Positions 24,101-30,087 of a stretch of 30,087 nucleotides of DNA are shown here, piece by piece. A model generated the notes under the pieces. That model was not told where the DNA came from and made no database searches. It was given only the letters and a program-made list of their open reading frames with translations. The DNA comes from Candidatus Cloacimonadota bacterium (lineage in GTDB: Bacteria > Cloacimonadota > Cloacimonadia > JGIOTU-2): assembly GCA_011043895.1 (NCBI GenBank), contig DRBZ01000063.1, positions 1-30,087 on the forward strand. Direction: 5' to 3'. The stretch's first letter is position 1, and each line of letters opens with the position of its first letter. The translations under genes were made by a program, and so were the position numbers.

Positions 24101-27100
24101 GCTGTAGGACCTGGACCAGGACCTGGACCAGGACCGCCGTCTGAAATGTCAACATCGTCTATATACCAACCTGGCCATTCAACCACACTGGTAGTTCCAC
24201 AATGCCATCTTATAATTACTGATTGACCATTATACGCATTAAGATCGAAGGTTGCCTGCTCCCAAATTCCAGGTTCACCAGCATAACCGGGTTCTGGATA
24301 TAAGGGATTGGATGTGGCAAGTTCTGCACAGGGATATCCGCCATCAGGATAAATGAGTTCCCAATTAGCTCCACCATCTGTGGAAATCTTGATGTTTCCA
24401 CCATCCCAGGGGGTAGGACCGAAGTCATACCAATGCCAGAATGTAAGCGAGGAAGCATCATCAGGAAGCGTAGCTTCTACTGAATAGAGTGAGAAATCCG
24501 CACTGTTAAGGAAGTAACCTGTGAGGTTTGTACCCCAGCATTTGGTTCCAGAATGTGCATTTGCTGGACCTTCTGCAAAGTCTGGAGTACCCCATTCCCA
24601 GGTATCGTTTATTCCATCATGTGTGTAGCCACCATCATCAGATTCAAAGTCTTCTACTGCGCGTCCACCACGACTCTTATCCACATCAATTATTGGATAA
24701 TAACGATCTGGCTGAACACCAGTATTGGTGATCTCGAAGTCATAGGTTACGACTTCACCTGAATCGTTATAGCCGGATGCGTATGTAGGATCAACGTCGA
24801 AGTTAACAGGAAGATATGGTGCAGGCATAAGAATCTGATCTAAGCCAAATCCACGGGCTTCTGCACTCAAGTTGCTGCGATGACGGAAACGGATCTTAGC
24901 ATCTGTGCCAATGTAATCATCAGGAATGATTGCAAGAGCTTGAGCCCATTCATCCATCTCTTCTGGTGGGGATATAGCAAGAAGCTCTTCCCATACAGGA
25001 ACAGTATTATTATAGGTATTTGAGATTTCTACAAATAGTGTATCTTCACCTTCTACTCGTGGACCATCAGGTGCGTAAAGATTGGCATTTCTATACCAGA
25101 AGTTAATGAAGTCACCGCCTGTAATTTCTAAACGAGGAGTTGTCAGGATAGCGTCTGCATCGTGGTACCAGCTTGCGCGAGCATAGCCTTCACCAACCAA
25201 CGCATCATCTGATTCATATCGTCCCCAGTAATCACCTGGATTCTGCCAGCCAAATGGTGGGAATCCGACACCTTCAAAGCCCTCGATAACATAGCCATCC
25301 GGAATGTAGACTTCCATGGAGAGATTTACTACTCCAGTGCCCACATCAGGATTGGATGCTAAGTTAACGTCAGCATAGTAAGTGTTATCGGGTGATTTAC
25401 CAGCCGCATCAAAATACACTTCGATATCCTGGTTTTCACCGGGATTAAGTGTACCGCTGTTAGGATCAAGGGTAACCCATGGATCGTATGGATAGAGCTC
25501 CATAGCAAAGAACATGTCAGGAGATGTCTGTATAACACCACCAATAACTGCTGTTCCTGAAATCATGGAGTAATCATAGAAGATACCACCAACTGATCCG
25601 CTTGGGAAAGCTGTATTCACGTCATATGACAGTCCTGTCATGGACTGAGTATAGTAATCATACTGATACAGCACTCTACCGCCGGATGAGCTGAAGAACC
25701 AGAGACAATCGGTCACTTCATCATACGCGAGTCCATAACCGCTGACACCAGGACCTGCCCATGTATCAAGAACGGTTCCTGCTGCGTCAAAGACAACAAA
25801 GTCGCTTGACCAGTTGTTGGCTACAAAACCAACACCTGGAATATACGCAAGTGCACGGATACAGGAAAGACCTGGAAGGTTGTTCACAAAGAGTTGTGTA
25901 ACACTTCCATCTGCTGGATCGATCTGATAGAAACCATCATCATCACCAGCATAGAGATAGGTACCATCAAAGGTCATATCTCTCATACCCCAGGAAGATG
26001 TTGTTCCCTGTGGATATGTTGCAAGCAGGTTACCGGAAAGATCCATTTTGTAGATCTGATTGTCACCAGCGGAATATGCACCAGTACACCAAAGATTCTG
26101 ACCATCCCATTCTGCACCGAGCATTTGATTGTCACCTGTAGGTGTCTCGATATCAATGGTCAATAAGACATCACCAGCAACTCTGTGGGCAGACTGTATG
26201 TCTTCCCAAATGTCTGGTGCAAGCTCATCGATCGTACTTGTTTGCGTATTTTTCTCTTTGTGTCCCCAATCAAGAATACCACCCCAGTCACGTCCGATAC
26301 CATCGGGAAATGCAATAGCTGCACTCCAGTCAAGTGGTCCGTCACCATTATTTGCAACATTGATGTATTCAATTGCTATACCACCGGGTGTTACAGATAC
26401 ATCAATTGCAGTGGGAGAGTAATCCATTGTGGGTGAAGTAAGTGTGAAGTCCTGGGTAGTAGTTGCACCAGCAGTAACATCTACATTTGCTGTACCGGTA
26501 TTGTATCCGGTTGCTTCGCAGACTACATCGTAATTGCCAGCAAGGATATCAGCAAACAGATAATAACCTGCAGCATCGGTCCAGGTTTCATAAGAACCAG
26601 CAGTAATGTGTGCATTTTCAATTACACCTTTGGTAGCTGTGTTATACACATAACCATCAAGAGATCCAGTCATTGGCTGTGTATAGAAACGAATATCTGG
26701 AGCCAAGGAAGTGGGTGACTCATCGGAATCACTGCTATGAGTATAGGGATCCGGAACAATTGAATCACTATAATAGTGACGTGATACATCTGTAATACCG
26801 GTATCGGTTGTGTACCAATTATCACTATAAGAGAAATAATCATCATCCCAGCGAACACCCATCACAAGGAGATTTCCCTGATTTGTATATGGATAAGGTG
26901 TATCCAGTACAAAAGTCCACCATTCTGAACCATCCCATGCCATCTGCCCATCAAATACGAGGTCAAGCTCGCCAGAGCCAGCATTCAGCCAACCACCGGA
27001 AAGATCGCCTTGTGTAACTTCACCCATCCAGATCTGTCCGTCAAATGGTGTAATTGATGAGGATGAGAAGTTCGTATGGAATGAGATGCCATAGATAAGG

Positions 27101-27693
27101 CATGCTTCACCAAGGTAGGATTGTTGATATACGGTTTCCCATATACTATTTTTATAGTACACATTGAATGGGGAACGATACCAGCTTGATTCCATAGAGC
27201 CCCACTCGATCGGATTGGGAGCGACACCACCGCTGACGGTGAATGGAAATTCGCCAAAGCTGGTATAGTCATAATCAGCCCACTCCACAAGGAGTGTGCC
27301 GTCAATATCAACTACCTGACCAGCAATACCACCGTCACCATAAGTATCGAAGCAATCAACCGAGTAACTACCACCGGGAAGGAAGATTGTGTTCACTGTG
27401 GTCTCATAACCAGCAGTGAATACCTGATCTGTATCCCAGTAGTAAGCGCTCTCGTCAAAGCTCCAGACATTCCAGGAAGCTTCACTGTACCAATAGTCAA
27501 CTGTTGTTGTGATTGTTACAAATGATGCACGAGGAAGAGTAAGGTCCATAGTTGTACCTTTTTCTCTTGCATCGAGTCTGATTTGAGGAATGTCGTTAAA
27601 TTGAGGTTCTCGTGTTTTCTCAGGAGCTTCTGCTGCAAAAGCAACGCTCACAAGAAACAGAGTAACCAGAACACTCAATACAATTTTTTTCAT
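18199..27693 (-). CDS. Giant secreted multidomain protein with T9SS-type sorting domain
   Basis: 3164 residues. Signal peptide 1-20 (MKKIVLSVLVTLFLVSVAFA). Approximate order: N-terminal beta region with CFDTYGDGGIAG (60-155); carboxypeptidase-regulatory-like domain 1 (342-415); 'NGDGPLDWSAAI' linker; beta-propeller 1 (515-725); cleaved-adhesin-like domains (803-955 and 1012-1185); Pro-Gly linker (1187-1195); PPC-like domain (1260-1385, DPYEPNDD); adhesin-like (1455-1597); regulatory-like 2 (1668-1745); fibronectin III (1747-2065) split by a DDG module (1775-1925); adhesin-like (2070-2220); regulatory-like 3 (2225-2300); propeller 2 (2386-2605); regulatory-like 4 (2671-2763); DDG module (2842-3000); sorting domain (3080-3164, GNFPNPVNNTT to GIYFYKLE and KKMILMK). 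The start at 27693 follows a perfect AGGAGG by six A; the in-frame ATG at 27723 is upstream of that site. Likely a surface adhesin or scaffold; the ligand is unknown and no protease triad is seen. Confidence 0.88.
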   Translation of the reverse strand: MKKIVLSVLVTLFLVSVAFAAEAPEKTREPQFNDIPQIRLDAREKGTTMDLTLPRASFVTITTTVDYWYSEASWNVWSFDESAYYWDTDQVFTAGYETTVNTIFLPGGSYSVDCFDTYGDGGIAGQVVDIDGTLLVEWADYDYTSFGEFPFTVSGGVAPNPIEWGSMESSWYRSPFNVYYKNSIWETVYQQSYLGEACLIYGISFHTNFSSSSITPFDGQIWMGEVTQGDLSGGWLNAGSGELDLVFDGQMAWDGSEWWTFVLDTPYPYTNQGNLLVMGVRWDDDYFSYSDNWYTTDTGITDVSRHYYSDSIVPDPYTHSSDSDESPTSLAPDIRFYTQPMTGSLDGYVYNTATKGVIENAHITAGSYETWTDAAGYYLFADILAGNYDVVCEATGYNTGTANVDVTAGATTTQDFTLTSPTMDYSPTAIDVSVTPGGIAIEYINVANNGDGPLDWSAAIAFPDGIGRDWGGILDWGHKEKNTQTSTIDELAPDIWEDIQSAHRVAGDVLLTIDIETPTGDNQMLGAEWDGQNLWCTGAYSAGDNQIYKMDLSGNLLATYPQGTTSSWGMRDMTFDGTYLYAGDDDGFYQIDPADGSVTQLFVNNLPGLSCIRALAYIPGVGFVANNWSSDFVVFDAAGTVLDTWAGPGVSGYGLAYDEVTDCLWFFSSSGGRVLYQYDYYTQSMTGLSYDVNTAFPSGSVGGIFYDYSMISGTAVIGGVIQTSPDMFFAMELYPYDPWVTLDPNSGTLNPGENQDIEVYFDAAGKSPDNTYYADVNLASNPDVGTGVVNLSMEVYIPDGYVIEGFEGVGFPPFGWQNPGDYWGRYESDDALVGEGYARASWYHDADAILTTPRLEITGGDFINFWYRNANLYAPDGPRVEGEDTLFVEISNTYNNTVPVWEELLAISPPEEMDEWAQALAIIPDDYIGTDAKIRFRHRSNLSAEARGFGLDQILMPAPYLPVNFDVDPTYASGYNDSGEVVTYDFEITNTGVQPDRYYPIIDVDKSRGGRAVEDFESDDGGYTHDGINDTWEWGTPDFAEGPANAHSGTKCWGTNLTGYFLNSADFSLYSVEATLPDDASSLTFWHWYDFGPTPWDGGNIKISTDGGANWELIYPDGGYPCAELATSNPLYPEPGYAGEPGIWEQATFDLNAYNGQSVIIRWHCGTTSVVEWPGWYIDDVDISDGGPGPGPGPGPTAWPAYVDVPYLDLDPDETGIFTVTVEIPSTAGLDEGNVTVINVASREDPDVNEDVEVVTVCHPRDPYEPNDDLVDATPADYDFVSDGAQIYYNPDYKDLDLDVYTITGLEGDITWCAFELPEDEDLFDGAIKLVDEFGVELAIADEGGAGESEYLQYRLLEDGTYYWILGKWDEVYDGPTRKVHDRAVNTTFYVVTFDLIPSPEVDVQPAELAMGVVYGSGTIAEDELYISNVAPDALAENLNWDIELDIPGVATLFTENFDDPTGWVIEGGSNWGYSNSSSAGGTPPEAYFNWSPSTTATQRLISPIINTTGYTDVNLTFKHYVNDYNGDYTIGLATTSDGGTTWNDIWSLSPTGNIGPETFQIPIANGDVGSDQFQLCWWFDGNSFNINYWYVDDVYLGVGSSWLSVSPVAGSVGQGDTQIVTVTADATTRLDPGTYTADIIVHNDALLYGASDIIVPVTFYVSEEAGGLRGNVTFGGDPVPDVMVKVGNFVTYTDDTGFYEFDSIASGFYNVYFYKDGFQPHWEYGVYLNPGWVVLLDVELIFDGPVPEDLTATGVREAIELDWNKPSSGGGGTQVDYILDDGTYENGWCINPGYSSWLGNQFPVTDGGEIISFDVYGDINAAAGTEQVTIDVFDDSHNFIGTSDPFQIPAGDWVTVNAPNIPFSGEFYAMIHWDMLSAQTNWAGFDENGPNANAGYDWYYDGASWQLLHVAAGSDPGVFMLRTTAMVRGQTVEVAYNTYRQGKTPQVEFQPVDNSAFLKGEQVLDNVFAQSQKAGDTGNYEVSHYTFNGEKELGFRMPGDITLLGYNVYEEDKGFVAYVDGENNTEYTDDIVAVGEEFTYWVTAVYEEGESAPSNLASAVPLPPSGGWLEDFSTNWAGRWTEDPADGNWDWQSGSGGYARLYWSPSVAPYDMSLISPDIYVPDATIGDLTITMYLNNYSSSGGEVWEVWIVHGGGEDLIWDYDDPTADWGVDGGTDFVYSDMQQYAASTINIKFRSHGGDTFNFDWWNIYNVYIDWPGVPPNYGALEGTVTDSNGDPIEGVQVTADHADYNPVWTDEFGYYTIDPMEEGTYDVNYYKDGYTEIWEYGVVIVADETTVVDVTLGNPEMAVDPTSINATVPVGGTTTRTITVTNDGTAPLDWSAAITNMTDKSRFLVNTYQGEIKASMEAEADLIPSKRVAPPSRDMWDVLFGYDVDTPSGLTGISGAECGDDYFYVTKWAGSEICKFDFDGNWIENFTIPGVTQLRDLAYDGTYFYGSNASNYIWQMDFDSQTLISTLPTPAAVRAIAYDSDNDAFWFNNWSENLQLIDRSGNILETIPAPPSMYGCAYDNVTDGGPYLWIFTGTSTGGGCQIEQYDLNTLNLTGVTHSVSGDFPGTIAGGLFTTGAPVPGTWVIGGLGQASPDMLFGYELGPLAQWISIDPTSGTVDPNGGTQDVIVTFDACDDPLGTIHTCDINFTGNEVDPITVPVTMMVGTPDYGDLEGMVTTATGGNPVEGAEIVATMGTTVYTTYSTATGYYEILDMMVGYYTVECTAVGYNYEVVTNVEIQADQTTTQDFDLTAPVMDINPLALNVQVPPGTTTTEYITVTNNGDGPMDFLINVYDYGRAQTDYSRCSNGVTIESAYGNTGAPGEGSLKTEGTREVIIHYDGENDDAIGLTAGGTFMVAARFTPDELGPYYGDYDLTDVKLYIGDPGSQIILKVWEGGSFGDPGTEIYSQDVSGSIVADSWNDLPVTPSITLTSPNEYWVGYEVTHGAGEYPAGCDAGPVVSGKGDWIYFNSAWDELQNYGFPNNWNIRAVLNLGTPPWIVVDPLSGTLAPGEDIQINVHLDATDLSYGDIKNADLEFVPDPDVGIVTVPVVMTVEDVSVGGNEVVETKLFGNFPNPVNNTTTFRFSLKDRSHVSLSIYNVKGQLVQTLLNTELDPHAEHVVVWDGTANGKKLANGIYFYKLETNSQSFLKKMILMK
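19681..21021 (-). repeat. Internal duplication, distal copy (regulatory-like domain + propeller + anchor)
   Basis: Residues about 2225-2671 of the giant protein repeat the order seen at 25294-26670: a carboxypeptidase-regulatory-like domain, an APLDWSAAI linker, a beta-propeller with LRDLAYDGTYFYGSN, NNWSENLQLIDRSGNILET and YGCAYDNVTD, then SPDMLFGYEL, and WISIDPTSGTVDPNGG. The matching words occur in the same order in the other copy. Confidence 0.8.
24107..24135 (-). repeat. Hexanucleotide tandem repeat encoding a Pro-Gly linker
   Basis: Alternating GGACCT and GGACCA units, nearly five copies. Read on the minus strand they encode a GPGPGPGPGP linker between an adhesin-like domain (ending WYIDDVDISDGG) and the next beta-rich segment. 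It is the only simple-sequence stretch in the gene. Confidence 0.85.
25294..26670 (-). repeat. Internal duplication, proximal copy (regulatory-like domain + propeller + anchor)
   Basis: Residues about 342-800. Equivalent words are GPLDWSAAI, MRDMTFDGTYLYAGD, NNWSSDFVVFDAAGTVLDT, YGLAYDEVTD, SPDMFFAMEL and WVTLDPNSGTLNPGE. The similarity is clear at protein level, but the DNA has diverged, so this is an old duplication rather than a recent one. Confidence 0.8.
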
Positions 27694-28264
27694 TTTTTTC
27701 CTCCTAATAAAAGGATTTGTCATTTCAACTAATAAATAAATTCATATAAATATAGAATTCTGGATTGTAATAGAACATCACGCACCAGGTTTCCTACTCG
27801 CGATAGTAACATAATTGCGTCCCCATTGGCTATGAGGATAAAATTCCAGCCATAAAAAGTGTATCGTTAAAAAGGGCTGGTTACCTATTTTTGACGTTAA
27901 CATTCTCGCGTTCTTTCTCTTTTTCATTTCATTTTTAAATAAAGAATATACTATTATTCCTTATTCAATTCATTTTTTTATATTCAATATTTTTGTTGTC
28001 AACATTTTTATTAAAAAGCCAAGACTTTGCAAAGCTTCTGAAAATAAAGCTCCTTTGACTTTTTACACTGAGAAAATAATCGAATTTCTCTATCATATCA
28101 AATCACTTATTTCACATGAATAAATTATTTCTTTGTATCATACACATTTAATAAAACTGAAAATTTTTGTAAAATTTTTTTTTAGAAAAATTATTGTAAA
28201 GGAAAATTCTTGACCTTTTAATAGCCAAAAAGGTTTTCAGAAACAAAAAAAAGAGCAAGATCAG
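27694..28264. other. Divergent intergenic region between the giant gene and mutL
   Basis: No gene. The left part carries the AGGAGG ribosome site (27700-27705) and possible leader of the giant gene. From about 27900 to 28200 the DNA is very AT-rich with T and A runs. A TTGACT at 28055-28060 and a TTGACC at 28210-28215 could be -35 elements for mutL, but neither has a clear -10. ACCTTTT/AAAAGGT (28213-28219 with 28228-28234) is a weak hairpin. Confidence 0.5.
27780..27880 (-). promoter_or_regulatory. Potential structured 5' leader of the giant secreted-protein gene
   Basis: Minus-strand RNA would form, in order: CCAGCC/GGCUGG (27875-27880 with 27846-27851); CCUCAU-AGCCA-AUGGGG (27832-27837 with 27821-27826), which needs a G-U pair possible only on this strand; and ACGCA/UGCGU (27816-27820 with 27780-27784) enclosing UACU/AGUA. 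The AGCCA loop of the second hairpin is complementary to UGGCU overlapping the first stem. The AGGAGG site lies about 75 bases downstream. I could not match it to a known riboswitch class. Confidence 0.35.
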
Positions 28265-30082
28265 ATGAGTCGAATTAAAATCCTGGATGAAAAGATCATA
28301 AATCATATTGCTGCAGGTGAAATCATTGAGCGCCCTGCATCTGTTGTAAAGGAATTAGTAGAAAATGCAATTGATGCAAATGCGACCAAGATCACAGTCA
28401 TTGTTGAAGATGGTGGGAAAAAATCTATTGAAGTCATTGACAATGGCAGTGGTATGACAAAAGAGGATGCACTTCTTTCTTTAGAACGACATGCAACAAG
28501 TAAGATATACACCCTTGATGATATCCAGAGCATATCGACACTTGGCTTCCGAGGTGAAGCAATACCAAGCATCGCAGCAGTTTCCGACCTGGAGATCATT
28601 ACCCTTTCTCAAAACAAGCAAGATAATACTGCAACGCTGATTCAGCTACATGATGGATCAATTCAAAATGTATCCAGAACCGCAGGTAGTCCAGGAACAA
28701 TAATTCGTGTAAAGAATCTATTTAAAAATGTACCTGCGCGACAGAAATTCCTAAAGACAACCCAAACAGAGATGCAGCACATTACTCGCACGATACAGCA
28801 CCTTGCATGCACACATCCCGAAATCAGCTTTCGATTGCTTCATAACAAAAGAGAAATCCTGAATTATCCCAAGGTCGAATTCCTGGAAAAAAGGATTGTT
28901 GAAATATTCGGAGATGATTTTTTCAGGGAAAGTGTTATCCCTATTCAGACCACACATGAGGAAATACGATTGCAGGGTTTTATTGGTTCATATCATGAAG
29001 ATGCAGCATGGCAAAAAATTCATTATCTATATATAAATGAGCGATATATTAACGATAAAATCATTTACAGTGCGATTAAAAAAGCGTATGAGCCCTTTAC
29101 AAAAAAGAGTTTGATGAAGAATCAACTCCCTCTCTATATCTTACTCCTGGAAGTACCTGGAAATCTCATTGATGTGAATGTATCCCCCACAAAAACAGAA
29201 GTGCGTTTTCAAAATTCGGGTATGATTTTCAATTTTGTAAAAAATTCTCTTACTCATGCCCTTCTTGATTTCGAACGCCAGAAGTATGCCGAACTACAAA
29301 ATACAAATGATGATACCTCAGTTTCTGCAAATATAAAAGGTAAGAATGAAGCAATACGGCATTCGAACCGACCGAAGATCAAGCCGATTGAAAATCGGTC
29401 TGAACAGTATCTTTTTGGATCAAAGAAAAAGGATGTTCAGCTTGCTTATCTTTTTGAGGACCAGATAATAAAAGATAAAAATAAGATCATAGAATCTGAG
29501 ATTGTGAATCCCTGGCAGATTGATAATTCTTTTATTTCAGTAGAGATAAAGAATGGACTTCTTATTGTCGATCAGCACGCAGCGCATGAGCGAATACTTT
29601 ATGAGAAAATAAAACAAAAACTCGAGGATAAAAACCAGGTTTTAGAAGGTCAGAAACTCCTCTTTCCACTAGTAATAGACCTTCCCAAACATCTACAGAA
29701 AATCATACCTGATTTCATTGAGCAGTATCAGGAGATGTTCCTTCAGGTGGGATTTAAGATTAAAGTTTTCAGCGGTAATTCCATAATTGTTGAGGAAATT
29801 CCTAAAGATCTCTCAGAATGGAATAAAGGTGATATTTTGATAGAAATATTCAAACAGATCGAAGAAGAATTTTCACCGGATGGTGATTTTCGAGATACAT
29901 TATCAAAATCTTATGCATGCCATGCTTCGATCAAAGTACATCAAAAACTATCTAAAAAAGAAATGCTCGAATTGATCAACAGGTTATTTGCGTGTAAAAA
30001 TCCCTTCTTCTGTCCACATGGACGCCCGACAATTATAGAAATAACATTTGAAGAATTAAAAAAACGGTTTAAGCGCATTTAA
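28265..30082 (+). CDS. mutL: DNA mismatch repair protein MutL (endonuclease-type)
   Basis: ATP-dependent mediator of mismatch repair. The N-terminal GHKL ATPase shows IAAGEIIERPASVVKELVEN, IDNGSGM and STLGFRGEAIPSI; the transducer domain contains the KFLKTTQTE and DVNVSPTKTEVRF motifs. The C-terminal domain has the metal-dependent endonuclease motif DQHA-x2-E-x4-E (DQHAAHERILYE, Asp436), ACHASIKVHQKLS and CPHGRP (from Cys583). These motifs are typical of MutL in organisms without MutH, so it probably nicks the new strand itself. At 605 residues it appears complete, with its stop five bases from the window edge. The ATG at 28265 has only a weak AAGAG upstream. Confidence 0.97.
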   Translation: MSRIKILDEKIINHIAAGEIIERPASVVKELVENAIDANATKITVIVEDGGKKSIEVIDNGSGMTKEDALLSLERHATSKIYTLDDIQSISTLGFRGEAIPSIAAVSDLEIITLSQNKQDNTATLIQLHDGSIQNVSRTAGSPGTIIRVKNLFKNVPARQKFLKTTQTEMQHITRTIQHLACTHPEISFRLLHNKREILNYPKVEFLEKRIVEIFGDDFFRESVIPIQTTHEEIRLQGFIGSYHEDAAWQKIHYLYINERYINDKIIYSAIKKAYEPFTKKSLMKNQLPLYILLLEVPGNLIDVNVSPTKTEVRFQNSGMIFNFVKNSLTHALLDFERQKYAELQNTNDDTSVSANIKGKNEAIRHSNRPKIKPIENRSEQYLFGSKKKDVQLAYLFEDQIIKDKNKIIESEIVNPWQIDNSFISVEIKNGLLIVDQHAAHERILYEKIKQKLEDKNQVLEGQKLLFPLVIDLPKHLQKIIPDFIEQYQEMFLQVGFKIKVFSGNSIIVEEIPKDLSEWNKGDILIEIFKQIEEEFSPDGDFRDTLSKSYACHASIKVHQKLSKKEMLELINRLFACKNPFFCPHGRPTIIEITFEELKKRFKRI

Positions 30083-30087
30083 AAAAA

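Noticed and set aside
23612..24731. Several plus-strand open frames of 60-75 codons inside the giant gene
   Set aside because: They are antisense shadows of a strongly supported 9.5-kb reading frame, with no ribosome sites or domain content.
14965..27693. Secreted gingipain-like cysteine protease activity in the giants
   Set aside because: The adhesin-like domains resemble those attached to gingipains, but no caspase-like His/Cys catalytic domain is present in either protein.
27780..27825. Cyclic-di-GMP-I (GEMM) riboswitch before the giant gene
   Set aside because: CACGCACCAGG on the plus strand and GGGGACGCAA on the minus strand look like pieces of the GEMM core, but they are on opposite strands and pair with each other, so the consensus order is not met.

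Overview
The window looks like a chromosomal segment from an AT-rich, Gram-negative bacterium of the Fibrobacterota-Chlorobiota-Bacteroidota (FCB) neighbourhood. Two very large secreted proteins end in a type IX secretion-like sorting domain (a YPNP-type motif, an IYN..G strand and a GIYFYKL..KK/RKM end). Together with the style of the multidomain extracellular proteins, this makes Cloacimonadota or a related candidate phylum my best guess. That placement is an inference from protein style and has not been checked with a phylogenetic marker.

Layout. (1) 105-581, minus: purE, with a good sigma70-like promoter. (2) 582-1549: a long non-coding stretch packed with decayed palindromic repeats of several unrelated families, ending in the hrcA promoter and a CIRCE operator. 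(3) 1550-7489, plus: the heat-shock operon hrcA - GxxExxY remnant - grpE - dnaK - dnaJ - rsmE, with two ATGA stop/start overlaps and a strong non-terminator hairpin between dnaK and dnaJ. (4) 7570-14886, plus: a tight eight-gene operon of a small membrane protein, a Gfo/Idh/MocA oxidoreductase, asnS, a small secreted protein, a prepilin peptidase, mazG, an orphan sensor histidine kinase and the bifunctional NAD(P)HX repair enzyme. It closes with a bidirectional terminator. (5) 14965-27693, minus: two secreted modular giants of 939 and 3164 residues. They share domain families and lie opposite to all the housekeeping genes except purE. (6) 28265-30082, plus: mutL with the endonuclease motif.

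How the parts fit. Region 3 is a classical HrcA/CIRCE-controlled chaperone operon. Region 4 mixes translation (AsnRS), envelope processing (prepilin peptidase, secreted protein), signalling (histidine kinase) and housecleaning (MazG, NNR). Its many overlaps suggest co-transcription rather than one pathway. Region 5 encodes surface or released proteins built from adhesin-like beta-sandwiches, fibronectin III, carboxypeptidase-regulatory-like domains, beta-propellers and a recurrent roughly 150-residue 'DDG' module. No secretion machinery, tRNA, rRNA, CRISPR array or transposase is visible in the window.

Most interesting for follow-up: the multi-family repeat graveyard before hrcA, the DDG module that splits fibronectin III domains in both giants, the potentially structured leader of the 9.5-kb gene, and the truncated GxxExxY gene coupled into the heat-shock operon.
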